Origin: Sulfurimonas sp.
GTDB taxonomy: Bacteria; Campylobacterota; Campylobacteria; Campylobacterales; Sulfurimonadaceae
Length of the DNA: 47,976 nt
Direction of reading: 5' to 3'
Assembly (NCBI GenBank): GCA_027063505.1
Contig: JAMORO010000008.1
Span: 1 to 47,976, forward strand
The position numbers were made by a program, and so were the translations under genes. This document shows, piece by piece, positions 8,758 through 17,555 of this stretch. Every line of letters starts with the position of its first letter. Within the stretch, counting starts at the first letter, position 1. The notes below the pieces were generated by a model. The model ran no database searches. It had not been told where the DNA came from and saw only the letters and a program-made list of their open reading frames with translations.

Positions 8758-9727
8758 AGTTCTCTTTTCTCTTATAAAAATAACTCTTTTGGTAACTCTT
8801 TCTAATTCTCTTTTTGCAGATACTTTAACACAGTACAGAAAATATGGTCTAAAAAACATTCAAAAACAGATGGATAATGATCTCAGACATCATGAATACT
8901 GGGATAACTATATAGAAGAGATTGATACAAGTTTTGGGTATATAGAATCTTATGAGAACATACTTACCTGTGATAAATCTCTCTCTACTCTCTCTCTTTA
9001 TATGAAAGATGAGGACCAACACTATAAACTCAAAAAAAGTTATAGTGCTTTTACAGGAAAGATAAAGGGAGATAAAATTACTGAAGGAGATTTAAAAACT
9101 CCTGTAGGTATATATAACCTTACAAAAAAGCTCTCAAAAGTAGACTCTTTTTATGGCCCTATGGCATTTGTCACTTCATATCCTAACACTTATGATACAT
9201 ATAGAGGCAAAAATGGCTCTGGAATCTGGATACATGGTTTACCAACAGAACAAGAGAGGGATAGTTTTACAAAGGGTTGTATCGCTATTAATAACTCAAG
9301 TATTGAGTGTTTAGACAGAAACATCGATATAAACAAAACTATTCTTATCATTAATGAAGATAAAGTAAAAAAAGATGTATCTAAAGAGAGTTATTCAGAT
9401 GTTTTATCACAACTTTATGCTTGGAGATATGCATGGATTTATAATAACTTAGAAGATTATCTCGAGTTTTATGATACCTCTTTTAAACGCTTTGATGGTG
9501 TAAATTTTGAAAACTTCAGCCGCTATAAAAGACGTATTTTTAAAAAACGAGAACAAAAAACAATTATTTTCACACATATAAATGTTATACCTTATCCAAA
9601 TAGTGAAAACCTTTTTAAAGTGACTTTTTTTGAAAAATATCACTCAAGTAGTTTTTCATTTAATGGCAATAAAGTTCTTATTCTTAAACTTGAAAATAGT
9701 AAGATTAAAATTATTACTGAGCAATAA
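8747..9727 (+). CDS. csd6: L,D-carboxypeptidase/L,D-transpeptidase-fold cell-shape protein (Csd6/Pgp2)
   Basis: An exported YkuD-fold enzyme. In Helicobacter (Csd6) and Campylobacter (Pgp2) it trims peptidoglycan tetrapeptides to tripeptides and is needed for helical shape. From the ATG at 8747 (AAGGAG 13 nt upstream) it has 326 residues. A signal peptide ends near SLFA-DTL. The YkuD catalytic region has GSGIWIHGLP (His164) and FTKGCIAINN (Cys178). The C-terminal ~100 residues, with YAWRYAWIYNNLEDYLEFYD, look like the NTF2-like pocket domain typical of Csd6 rather than of ordinary L,D-transpeptidases. An upstream in-frame TTG at 8735 is only 1 nt from AAGGAG and is unlikely. It is followed with no gap by csd4, the enzyme that uses its product. 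Confidence 0.88.
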   Translation: MQNKVLFSLIKITLLVTLSNSLFADTLTQYRKYGLKNIQKQMDNDLRHHEYWDNYIEEIDTSFGYIESYENILTCDKSLSTLSLYMKDEDQHYKLKKSYSAFTGKIKGDKITEGDLKTPVGIYNLTKKLSKVDSFYGPMAFVTSYPNTYDTYRGKNGSGIWIHGLPTEQERDSFTKGCIAINNSSIECLDRNIDINKTILIINEDKVKKDVSKESYSDVLSQLYAWRYAWIYNNLEDYLEFYDTSFKRFDGVNFENFSRYKRRIFKKREQKTIIFTHINVIPYPNSENLFKVTFFEKYHSSSFSFNGNKVLILKLENSKIKIITEQ

Positions 9728-11014
9728 ATGAAAATACTTGGAGTAATTTTTTTCATATTAACACTACAACTCTCAGCGAATATACAGCTCATTAAAAAAG
9801 AGAACAGTGACTCAAACACTACACTACTTGTAATTGCTGGAATTCATGGAAATGAACCTGGAGGGTACTTTTCAGCTTCTATTCTTGCAAAATATTATGA
9901 GATTACATCTAAAAATCTCTGGATTATTCCTAATCTTAATGAAGAGAGTATTGTACGAAATCGTCGCGGTATTTATGGAGATATGAATCGTAAATTTGCG
10001 GTTGTAAAAGAGAGAGATAAAGATAAAGAAATCATTGAAGAGATAAAACAGATTATTTTAGAAAAAAAAGTCTCTTTAGTTCTAAATCTACATGATGGTC
10101 ATGGTTTTTACAGAAAACACTATAAAGGAACAGTTTTCAATCCAAATGCATGGGGACAAACTTGTGTGATAGATCAGTGTAACCTTAAGCAAGATCAACC
10201 TTTTGGAAACCTCAATAATATTGCTTTAACTGTAAAAGACAACATTAATAAAAAACTTTTAAAAGAGCACCATATTTTTGATGTAAAAAACACTAATACT
10301 AAGTATGATGATGAAGCAATGCAACTTTCACTCACCTACTTTGCAGTTACAAACAATAAGCCAGCTTTTGCAATTGAGACGAGTAAAAACCTCTCTAATC
10401 TAAGTGAAAAAGTCTTCTACCAACTCCTTGCTATCGAAGAGTATATGAAAATCATGAAAATTGATTTTATTAGAAATTTTGATTTAACAGAGAAAAATAT
10501 AGGAAATATACTCAAAGATTATGGAACTTTAAGAATAAATAGAAATATTTCACTTGATTTAACTAATATCAAAAAATCTTTAAGCTATATTCCGATAAAA
10601 TCAAAGGATAATCTCTTCGAATTTTCCCATCCATTGGGAAAAGTGAGAAAGATCAGGGGTAAATACTCTGTCTTTATTGGTAATAAGCATATTACAACTT
10701 TAAAGCCACAGTATTTTAAAATGTCGCAAAATTGTCAAGAAAAAATAGATTTTGTAATAGATAAAAAAGGGAAATCTTTAACAAACACTTTAAATATTAA
10801 TGTAATTGCCGATTTTAAGGTTATAAAGAGTAAAAAACAACGTGTTAATATTATTGGTTATAGACCAAGAGTTCCAGGTGATGAGAGTAATGTCACCATC
10901 TCTTTAAGTAATTTAAATAAAAAATATTCTGTTGATAAAGCCCATAAAGTTTACAGGGTAGAGTTTTACAATAAAGATGAATTTTGTTCCATGGTAACGG
11001 TTCATTTTAAATAG
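9728..11014 (+). CDS. csd4: M14/M99-type zinc D,L-carboxypeptidase, cell-shape protein (Csd4/Pgp1)
   Basis: Csd4 (H. pylori) and Pgp1 (C. jejuni) cut peptidoglycan tripeptides to dipeptides in the periplasm and are required for helical shape. The 428 residues begin with a signal peptide (cleavage after LQLSA). The zinc-peptidase domain follows. HGNEPGG supplies His40 and Glu43, and HDGHGF supplies His122, while FAIETS near residue 217 would supply the catalytic Glu. I recall that H. pylori Csd4 has Gln in place of the first His; here the ordinary His is present. Residues ~245-428 are beta-rich, matching the extra domains of the M99 family. The ATG directly follows the csd6 stop, and the pilus-type cluster starts 11 bp after the stop. 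Confidence 0.87.
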   Translation: MKILGVIFFILTLQLSANIQLIKKENSDSNTTLLVIAGIHGNEPGGYFSASILAKYYEITSKNLWIIPNLNEESIVRNRRGIYGDMNRKFAVVKERDKDKEIIEEIKQIILEKKVSLVLNLHDGHGFYRKHYKGTVFNPNAWGQTCVIDQCNLKQDQPFGNLNNIALTVKDNINKKLLKEHHIFDVKNTNTKYDDEAMQLSLTYFAVTNNKPAFAIETSKNLSNLSEKVFYQLLAIEEYMKIMKIDFIRNFDLTEKNIGNILKDYGTLRINRNISLDLTNIKKSLSYIPIKSKDNLFEFSHPLGKVRKIRGKYSVFIGNKHITTLKPQYFKMSQNCQEKIDFVIDKKGKSLTNTLNINVIADFKVIKSKKQRVNIIGYRPRVPGDESNVTISLSNLNKKYSVDKAHKVYRVEFYNKDEFCSMVTVHFK

Positions 11015-11025
11015 GATTATAGTTC

Positions 11026-12561
11026 ATGAGTAAGTCAGTACAGCACTCTTTTTCAAGTGTAATATCAGTTAATCCATATAAAGATAATTATCTTAATGGT
11101 GTCTCAAGTTTCTTGAGTGACACTACTACTCCTGAGTTTGGAAAAGATCAATTTGCTATATCTTATCTTAATACAAAAGACTTTATTAATGCACAGATTG
11201 AGATTAGTAAAAATATTCCTGATGAAGACCTCTATGATGCAATCAACTCAAAAGCTTATGATGAGCTTGCACTAGATCAAGCAATTGAATATCAGATTCA
11301 ATATATTGAAACTTTTAATAATCTTGATGAAGAGAACAGACATTTTCATGTCTTTATTGTAGATCCTTTAGAAATAACGCAAACATTTAGGAATAGTATT
11401 GAAAAGATAAAGTATCTCGATGTAATTATTCCTGCACCCCTACTCCTTAAAGCACTCTACTCTAAAGAAATCATAGATAGTAGTGGTGTACACTGTTTTG
11501 TATATTTACAAGAGAGTGATGCCTTTGTTACTATTTACCGTGATAGAGAGTTTGTCTATACAAAATCAATTCGCTACTCTCTTGTAGATATGCATGAACG
11601 ATTTTGTGAGCTTTATGGTGAAAGAATTGAGTATCAAAACTTTTTAAACTTCTATGCAAAAGAGAATCTAAAAACAACAGATAGCGATTATAAAGAGTAC
11701 TTTATAAAACTTTATAAAGAGCTCTTTGCAAATATTAACGATATCTTAACTTATGCAAAACGTGCTTTCGAAATAGAAAAATTTGAGCATGTTTATGTTG
11801 GTTCTCAAATAGAGAGTGTAACAAAACTCGATGAGATGATTGAAGTAGAACTTGCCATAAAAGCAGGTGAGTTTGACTTTGATTATGGCTTTGAAAGTGG
11901 TGAAGTCTATGTTGATCAACTGCATGCTCTTATGCATATCTATACAACACTCTCAAATGAAGATAGATATGAGTGTAATTTTACAGTTTATAATAGACCC
12001 CCAGCCTTTATAAAACGAGAAAGTGGAAAACTGATTCTTTTAACAGCTGCTTCACTTGTCCTAGCCTTTGCATATCCAGTGACATACTGGATTTTAAACT
12101 ATGCACAGATACTTCAAGAAGATTTACTCAAGCAAAGCTTTAGAGAAGTACATAATATAAAGATTACTCGTGAATCTACAATTAAAAATAAACTTGCCGA
12201 TAAAGCTAAATCTATCACTCTTCTAAAAGAAGAGAAAAATGACTATATTAACAAGAAAAATACTCTAAAAAAGATACATAAGGTAAAAGTTAACTACCCT
12301 ATGAAAGCAAAGCTCTTAACTACACTGACAAAAGACCTTAATAGATATGATGTAAAATTAGAATCACTTGACTACAGTGAAACGAATACAAGCAAAATAT
12401 TTAATTTAGATCTTGTATCATCAAAAGATAGAAAAATCACAAAACTAATTCAGCATCTTACTCGTACACATGATGGTAGATTTAAATTTGAACTAGAAGA
12501 GATCTTATATGACAAAGAGAGTAAAGTATACTTTAGTCAGTTAAAGGTAAACATATTATGA
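11026..12561 (+). CDS. PilM-PilN (GspL/MshI-like) assembly protein of the pilus/T2S-like system
   Basis: A 511-residue bitopic membrane protein. The N-terminal ~330 residues are soluble and resemble the PilM/GspL cytoplasmic domain with an actin-like fold (segments VHCFVYLQESDAFVTIYRDREFVYTKSI and FEHVYVGSQIESV). A single membrane segment lies near residues 337-357 (LILLTAASLVLAFAYPVTYWIL). A coiled-coil then leads to a PilN-like periplasmic ferredoxin-like domain. The architecture equals PilM fused to PilN, as in GspL or MshI. In such systems it links the cytoplasmic ATPase to the periplasmic PilO/PilP complex. It is the first gene of the cluster and overlaps the PilO-like gene by 4 bp. The call rests on architecture and context. 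Confidence 0.72.
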   Translation: MSKSVQHSFSSVISVNPYKDNYLNGVSSFLSDTTTPEFGKDQFAISYLNTKDFINAQIEISKNIPDEDLYDAINSKAYDELALDQAIEYQIQYIETFNNLDEENRHFHVFIVDPLEITQTFRNSIEKIKYLDVIIPAPLLLKALYSKEIIDSSGVHCFVYLQESDAFVTIYRDREFVYTKSIRYSLVDMHERFCELYGERIEYQNFLNFYAKENLKTTDSDYKEYFIKLYKELFANINDILTYAKRAFEIEKFEHVYVGSQIESVTKLDEMIEVELAIKAGEFDFDYGFESGEVYVDQLHALMHIYTTLSNEDRYECNFTVYNRPPAFIKRESGKLILLTAASLVLAFAYPVTYWILNYAQILQEDLLKQSFREVHNIKITRESTIKNKLADKAKSITLLKEEKNDYINKKNTLKKIHKVKVNYPMKAKLLTTLTKDLNRYDVKLESLDYSETNTSKIFNLDLVSSKDRKITKLIQHLTRTHDGRFKFELEEILYDKESKVYFSQLKVNIL

Positions 12562-13205
12562 AAAGCAATTTAATAAAAATAAATGTAGAAGACTACTTAC
12601 ATGCTTTAGATAAGATGTTTGAGGGAAAAGCTCAAAAAGAGATTTATATGACCTATATTATGGTTGTAGCGGGAATTTTTGCCTTTGCATACTCTCTTTT
12701 TTGGGATAGCTCTCTTGAAAGCTTCAAAAAAACAAGAAAAAGTGTAGTTAACCTTGAAAAAAAGATAGCAAAAGATGAGAGTTTTTTACAAATAAATCCT
12801 GAATCTAAAATTTTAAGCCTCGATAAAGAGATAGATGAAATTAATAACGAAATGATTCTACATAAAGATAATAATGCTTATATAAAGACAAAGATAGAGA
12901 CTATCTCTTCTCTTATTTATGATGAAAGAACTTGGGGTGAGTATCTTGATTCTATATCAAGAAATGCTCAAAAATACCATGTAAAAATAAATAGTTTTTC
13001 AAATAAGTATGCTTCAACAGGTAGTTCATTTGGTCATGTTCTAGATATAACGATTAGTGCAAGTGCAAACTATAAAAATACACTTCGTTTCATTAACTCA
13101 CTAGAGCAGAGTGACCTTGTAGTTGATATACATACATTTAGTATAAAAGCACAAAACAAACTTAATAGTGATCTAAATATTTCAGTTTGGGGGATTACAT
13201 ACTAA
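12558..13205 (+). CDS. PilO/GspM/MshJ-like inner-membrane protein
   Basis: The 215 residues have a short cytoplasmic start, one membrane segment (about 33-50, TYIMVVAGIFAFAYSLFW), a coiled-coil (about 55-120) and a periplasmic domain. In that domain ISRNAQKYHVKINSF and YKNTLRFINSLEQSDLVVDIHTFSI follow the PilO ferredoxin-like pattern. PilO pairs with PilN to align the secretin with the inner-membrane platform. The ATG overlaps the upstream stop by 4 bp and its own stop shares a base with the next ATG (TAATG). Confidence 0.75.
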   Translation: MKSNLIKINVEDYLHALDKMFEGKAQKEIYMTYIMVVAGIFAFAYSLFWDSSLESFKKTRKSVVNLEKKIAKDESFLQINPESKILSLDKEIDEINNEMILHKDNNAYIKTKIETISSLIYDERTWGEYLDSISRNAQKYHVKINSFSNKYASTGSSFGHVLDITISASANYKNTLRFINSLEQSDLVVDIHTFSIKAQNKLNSDLNISVWGITY

Positions 13206-13660
13206 TGAAAACTATTTTATTACCACTCTCTCTCATCCTTACAACATCTCTTTTAAGTGTAGATGAACTTTCATGGGTTAATGAACAAGTACAAGCCATT
13301 AAACCTCCAAGAGTAGGTGTTAGAAAAAATGAAATCTCTCATATAAAAAATCCTTTTGTTTTTTTAAAGAAAAATAGAATTGAAGAGGAAGAGACAACTG
13401 AAACTCCAAAAAAGACTATTCAAGCAAAAAAAAGTTTCACACCAGTAAAAACAAAACATATCAAAAAAGTACTCTCTCTTGATGCTATCATAAATAAATC
13501 TGTATTAATTAGTGGTGAGTGGTATAAACTTGGTGACTCTATCAATGGTTTTACTCTAAAAGAGATATCTCGAAACTCTGTTCTTCTAAAAAATAAAAAC
13601 AAAGAACTACTATTAACGACAAAGTCTCATAATAATAGCAAATTAAAATTTCACAAATAA
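13205..13660 (+). CDS. PilP/MshK-like periplasmic protein (CtsR-like position)
   Basis: A 151-residue exported protein. A signal peptide covers about residues 1-17 (MKTILLPLSLILTTSLLS), then comes a Lys/Pro/Thr-rich linker. The C-terminal small beta domain INKSVLISGEWYKLGDSINGFTLKEISRNSVLLKNKNKELLL follows the pattern of PilP, GspC-HR and MshK (G-x-x-Y-x-x-G-D-x-I-x-G). Such proteins bridge the PilN/O complex to the secretin. The ATG at 13205 is used; an upstream in-frame TTG at 13187 lies within the previous gene. It precedes the secretin by 13 bp, where C. jejuni carries ctsR before ctsD. Confidence 0.7.
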   Translation: MKTILLPLSLILTTSLLSVDELSWVNEQVQAIKPPRVGVRKNEISHIKNPFVFLKKNRIEEEETTETPKKTIQAKKSFTPVKTKHIKKVLSLDAIINKSVLISGEWYKLGDSINGFTLKEISRNSVLLKNKNKELLLTTKSHNNSKLKFHK

Positions 13661-13673
13661 GTAGGATTTAAAC

Positions 13674-15383
13674 ATGAAATATATAAAAACATCATTCCAA
13701 TCAGCACTCTTAGCACTAATGCTATCTACAAATACTTTTGCTGATTGTTCCTATGAACTCTTTAGCATTAGTTCTGCTAAAGATACAAAAATTATCGATT
13801 TTGTAGATCAACTTAGTGATGAGTGTGGTTTTAGTATCATTGTAACTGATCCTAATGCCGAAAAATTCCTCACAACAAATTTAAATAAAACAAATTTAAG
13901 AAATCTTACAATAGATGAAGTTCTCGACATTATCCTACTTGAGAACAACTTATCATATACACTGGAGAACAACCTTCTCAAGATCTCTTATCTAACAACA
14001 AAAGTTTTTGAAATTGACTATATCCTCTCTCAAAGAAAAAGTACAGGGAGTACTGATATTACACTAAGTTCGAATGCAGACACATCAGGTTCCGCTATCT
14101 CCAGCAGTGCAGGTGGTGGAGCAAATACTGGTGGTGCAAGTATGTCTAGTGGTGGAGGTGGTGCAAATTCACAAACAGGTATTAAGATTGAGAGTACAGA
14201 TGAAGTGAAATTTTGGGAAGAACTTGATATAGAATTTCAAAGTGTACTTAATCGTCCGCATGATGCATATGTCGCTGATGCCCCAATTATTAATAAAAAT
14301 GCTGGACTTATTACCATTACTGCTACAACAAAACAGATGACACGTTTTGAAAATTATTTAAAAAGATTACAAGACAAGGTACAACTACAAGTTCTTATTG
14401 ATGTGCAACTACTTGCTGTTACAATGACTGAAGGTAAATCTACAGGTATTGACTGGAAACAGCTCTATGCACTTCAAAATATCGAAGTAGGTGTTCACAA
14501 TCTACAAAATAAAAATGTAAGTACATGGGACTCTTCAACCGGAACTAATCCAGACATTCTTACAAGTACAATTGGAGCAGCAGGTGTTCCTGATGCCATT
14601 GATGGTGCTGCAAACCTAGTAAGTATTAAAGCAGGTGGAACACTCAATGAAGTGGTGAAGTTTTTACAAACACAGGGAAATGTAAACTCTATCTCTAACC
14701 CTAAAGTCTTAACCCTTAATAATCAACCTGCACTTATAACTGCTGGAACAGAGTACTTCTACAAACTTACAAGTACAGAGACACTTGCAGGTGGAGCAGG
14801 AGCAGGTGCACAAAGTTCAAATGAAAATGTTCAGTCAGTATTTGCAGGAGTTCTTTTAACGATAACACCAGAAATATCTGATGATAAGACAATAACACTC
14901 AAGATAAATCCATCTCTTTCAGAGACAACACAGGATATATCAAATCAAGATAATTCAAAGAGAGATATGCCGCCTGACCTTAATCGCCGTCAACTCTCAT
15001 CAGTTGTAACAGTAAAAGATGGTAATCGAATTATTTTAGGTGGTTTAATAAACACTAGAAATACACTTGAGACAAGTAAAGTGCCTATTCTTGGTGATAT
15101 TCCTGTTATTAGTTACCTTTTTAAGTATGAAGAAAAAGTTAAATATGTTGAAGAGTTGGTTATTATTATTGAACCACATATTATTCATAAAGAGATAAAC
15201 AATGTGTCTCTTGCAGATCTTGGATATGAAGGGATGACAGATGATATGTTAATGAAAGAGAGATCATCAAATTCGAAACAATCAAATTCAGAACAAACTG
15301 ATGCCCTTTCTATGAAAAACTCAAAAAAAGTAGGACTTAAAACTCCTGTATTAGATAAGAGATATCAAGAGCAGGAAAAATAG
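13674..15383 (+). CDS. secretin of the pilus/T2S-like system (MshL/PilQ/CtsD type)
   Basis: The 569-residue outer-membrane secretin forms the gated pore of the system. A signal peptide ends near TFA-DCS. An STN-like domain lies at about 30-115 (TNLRNLTIDEVLDIILLENNLSY). A Ser/Gly-rich linker spans about 125-165. An N-type domain follows with LITITATTKQMTRFENYLKRL. The secretin core at about 215-510 includes VLTLNNQPALITAGTE, a Gly/Ala-rich gate (LAGGAGAGAQSSNE), VFAGVLLTITPEIS and the signature ILGGLINTR...VPILGDIPVISYLF. The layout fits the MSHA-type MshL family. The tail is Ser/Asn-rich. No pilotin lipoprotein is adjacent. Confidence 0.9.
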   Translation: MKYIKTSFQSALLALMLSTNTFADCSYELFSISSAKDTKIIDFVDQLSDECGFSIIVTDPNAEKFLTTNLNKTNLRNLTIDEVLDIILLENNLSYTLENNLLKISYLTTKVFEIDYILSQRKSTGSTDITLSSNADTSGSAISSSAGGGANTGGASMSSGGGGANSQTGIKIESTDEVKFWEELDIEFQSVLNRPHDAYVADAPIINKNAGLITITATTKQMTRFENYLKRLQDKVQLQVLIDVQLLAVTMTEGKSTGIDWKQLYALQNIEVGVHNLQNKNVSTWDSSTGTNPDILTSTIGAAGVPDAIDGAANLVSIKAGGTLNEVVKFLQTQGNVNSISNPKVLTLNNQPALITAGTEYFYKLTSTETLAGGAGAGAQSSNENVQSVFAGVLLTITPEISDDKTITLKINPSLSETTQDISNQDNSKRDMPPDLNRRQLSSVVTVKDGNRIILGGLINTRNTLETSKVPILGDIPVISYLFKYEEKVKYVEELVIIIEPHIIHKEINNVSLADLGYEGMTDDMLMKERSSNSKQSNSEQTDALSMKNSKKVGLKTPVLDKRYQEQEK

Positions 15384-15386
15384 TAT

Positions 15387-16196
15387 ATGAACAGTATCTA
15401 TCTAAAATCTAAAGATGTTTTTTTAGATATTGTGAATCCAAAAGATTATATTCAACTTGATAGAGTCTCTACTATCTATCAATCTTTAAAAGACTCTATT
15501 AAAAAACCACTCAAGATGATTTTACTCTATGGACGACCAGGGACCGGAAAAAGTATGTTTTTAAATAAACTACACCAAGATCTTTCCTCTTCCCAATCAG
15601 TTTTTCTTTACAAAACACCTATTTTAGATGAGAGTGAATTTTACAAAACATTAGCACAAGATATATTTGAAGTTCGATATAGTGGAGAACTAAACTTTAC
15701 ACAGTTTATGAAAATTGTAGAGTCTAAAAACTTTGATGTTGTTCCTGTTGTTTTACTTGATGAAGCACAACTTTACTCTGAATCCTTAATGGAAAGAATT
15801 CGTCTTCTTTCTGACACCCGTACAATTAAGTTTGTAATAACACTGCACAAAACAGAAAAAGAAGATATTATTGCTAAAGAGCACTTTCAAACTAGAATTT
15901 GGGAAAGTATAGAGCTTGAGAATGCTTCAAGTACTGAACTTAAAATTTATATACAAAAAAAACTAATGAAAGCCAACTGCTTTGACAGTGCAAATATGTT
16001 TACAGGAAAATCTGTTCATAGAATCCATAAAATCACGAATGGGAACTATAGAGATACAAATAAACTCCTCTATACCCTTTTTGATATTTACACTATTTAT
16101 GAAAATAACAATAAAATTACAGCGATTAAAACAGAGCAAGTACCAAATAAACTTATTGAGATGGCAGCAATCCATACAGGGCTTATTGATGCTTAA
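15387..16196 (+). CDS. ExeA/MshM-type AAA ATPase (CtsP-like position)
   Basis: A 269-residue AAA ATPase of the ExeA/MshM group. Walker A LLYGRPGTGKS lies near 47-57 and Walker B VVLLDEAQ near 119-126. A sensor region follows (TIKFVITLHKTE), then a helical lid (KITNGNYRDTNKLLYTLFDI). Members help secretin assembly or DNA uptake. In C. jejuni, CtsP sits in the same place after the secretin CtsD. It starts 3 bp after the secretin and its 3' end overlaps the next gene by 8 bp. Confidence 0.82.
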   Translation: MNSIYLKSKDVFLDIVNPKDYIQLDRVSTIYQSLKDSIKKPLKMILLYGRPGTGKSMFLNKLHQDLSSSQSVFLYKTPILDESEFYKTLAQDIFEVRYSGELNFTQFMKIVESKNFDVVPVVLLDEAQLYSESLMERIRLLSDTRTIKFVITLHKTEKEDIIAKEHFQTRIWESIELENASSTELKIYIQKKLMKANCFDSANMFTGKSVHRIHKITNGNYRDTNKLLYTLFDIYTIYENNNKITAIKTEQVPNKLIEMAAIHTGLIDA

Positions 16197-17007
16197 TATT
16201 ATTGATTTAGAGAAACGTTGGTTTCGTTATAAAATAAAGTCTTATATTCCTCATGCGGCTATTGTGTCAAGTGTTTTAATTATACTCTCTATTATATTGA
16301 TATATACTACACAAGAAGATAGCGTTGTAGCTACAGTAGAAAAACCACTTCATCAAAATTTAATAGTCCAATCAGAGAGTATTACTATAGCTCCTATAGA
16401 GAAGATAGAGACTGAACCAATTTATGTAGAACCAAAACCTATAGTAGTAAAAAAGCAGCTACCACTTGCAAGGCCGCAGTATAAAGAGGTCACTCAAGTT
16501 AAACTATCCCCCTCTCTTGACTTTATGAAAAAGATGCAAGACTCTAGACAACCATACTATAAAAATGAACCTACAAATGGAAGATCACGTACAGTGAGAA
16601 AAGAGACTAGCACTACTAAAAAAGTAATTAAAACGAAAGCTGCACCAAAGCAGGTAAGACAAGACCCTGTTGCAATTAAAAAGATACAGATAAAAAGGCA
16701 AAACACTCAAAATGATATTTTTGAAATAATTGAACGATTTAAAAAGAACAACAACCCTGCACTAAGTCTCTTTGTTGCCAAAAAGTACTATGAATTAGGT
16801 GAGTATAAACAATCCTATAACTATGCTCTTATTACAAATCAAATAAATAAAAATATTGAATCAAGTTGGATTATTTTTTCTAAGTCTCTTGTTAAACTTG
16901 GAAAAAGAAACAAAGCAATTAAAACACTTCAAAAGTATATAAAACAGTCTCACTCAAATGCTGCAAGAATACTCTTAGATGAAATTAGATCAGGAAAATT
17001 TAGATGA
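16189..17007 (+). CDS. membrane protein with C-terminal TPR-like repeats (MshN-like)
   Basis: From the ATG at 16189 the protein has 272 residues. It has a basic cytoplasmic start, one membrane segment (about 20-42), a Lys/Pro/Thr-rich periplasmic linker and a C-terminal helical repeat region. The segments NPALSLFVAKKYYELGEYKQSYNYAL, WIIFSKSLVKLGKRNKAIKTLQKYI and NAARILLDEIRSGKF read as two to three TPR units. MshN of MSHA pili has the same plan. The open frame extends much further upstream, but that part lies inside the previous gene in another frame and is not credible. The stop overlaps the following ATG by 4 bp. Confidence 0.68.
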   Translation: MLNIIDLEKRWFRYKIKSYIPHAAIVSSVLIILSIILIYTTQEDSVVATVEKPLHQNLIVQSESITIAPIEKIETEPIYVEPKPIVVKKQLPLARPQYKEVTQVKLSPSLDFMKKMQDSRQPYYKNEPTNGRSRTVRKETSTTKKVIKTKAAPKQVRQDPVAIKKIQIKRQNTQNDIFEIIERFKKNNNPALSLFVAKKYYELGEYKQSYNYALITNQINKNIESSWIIFSKSLVKLGKRNKAIKTLQKYIKQSHSNAARILLDEIRSGKFR

Positions 17008-17546
17008 AACTCCTCCTCCTTGTACTACTAACCATTAATCTCTATGCAGATATAAAACGTGAAATGTTTAATCTTTATCAGAATAAAAAATTTGAATCCG
17101 TTTGCAGTATTGGGTTTGATCACTTTAAAGAGAATAAAAAAGATGAAGAGTTTGTAACACTCTATGCTTTTTCTTGTCTTAAGTCTGACTATATTGATAG
17201 ACTTGCTATTCCTACTGCAGTCCTTAAATTCTCCAAAGAGTCTCGTGCAAACTCTGCATACTTTTCTGTGATTCTTATGCAAAAAAAGCTACTCTATCAT
17301 GCGCTTGTTGATAACTATGACCTTTCTGAGTTTAGATTACCAACAACAGATTATGTACTCTCTCGAGTATTTGATTTATATGCAAAGATAGGCGAACATG
17401 AGCCACGTGCTTTTTATCTTTTTGAAGACCCAAATGATCCTAAACTAACCTATAAACTTTACCTATCTAGGGACTATAAACTCAATAAAATCGTTATAGA
17501 AGAGTTTTATGATACAATAACTATAAAACGACACGTATACTGGTAG
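17004..17546 (+). CDS. unknown exported protein of the pilus/T2S-like cluster
   Basis: A 180-residue protein I do not recognise. A clean signal peptide (MKLLLLVLLTINLYA, cleavage before DIK) is followed by a helical region (REMFNLYQNKKFESVCSIGFDHF, EEFVTLYAFSCLKSDYIDRLAIPTAVL) that looks TPR- or SEL1-like. The C-terminal region is charged and aromatic-rich. Cys34 and Cys57 could form a disulfide. It lies between the TPR protein and the GspE ATPase, with a 4-bp overlap upstream and 9 bp downstream. It is therefore very likely a dedicated part of the machine, but its role cannot be named. Confidence 0.6.
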   Translation: MKLLLLVLLTINLYADIKREMFNLYQNKKFESVCSIGFDHFKENKKDEEFVTLYAFSCLKSDYIDRLAIPTAVLKFSKESRANSAYFSVILMQKKLLYHALVDNYDLSEFRLPTTDYVLSRVFDLYAKIGEHEPRAFYLFEDPNDPKLTYKLYLSRDYKLNKIVIEEFYDTITIKRHVYW

Positions 17547-17555
17547 GGGGATTTT

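Noticed and set aside
15982..16188. Upstream extension of the TM+TPR gene
   Set aside because: This part lies wholly inside the MshM-like ATPase gene in another frame; the ATG at 16189, with the membrane segment soon after, is the natural start.
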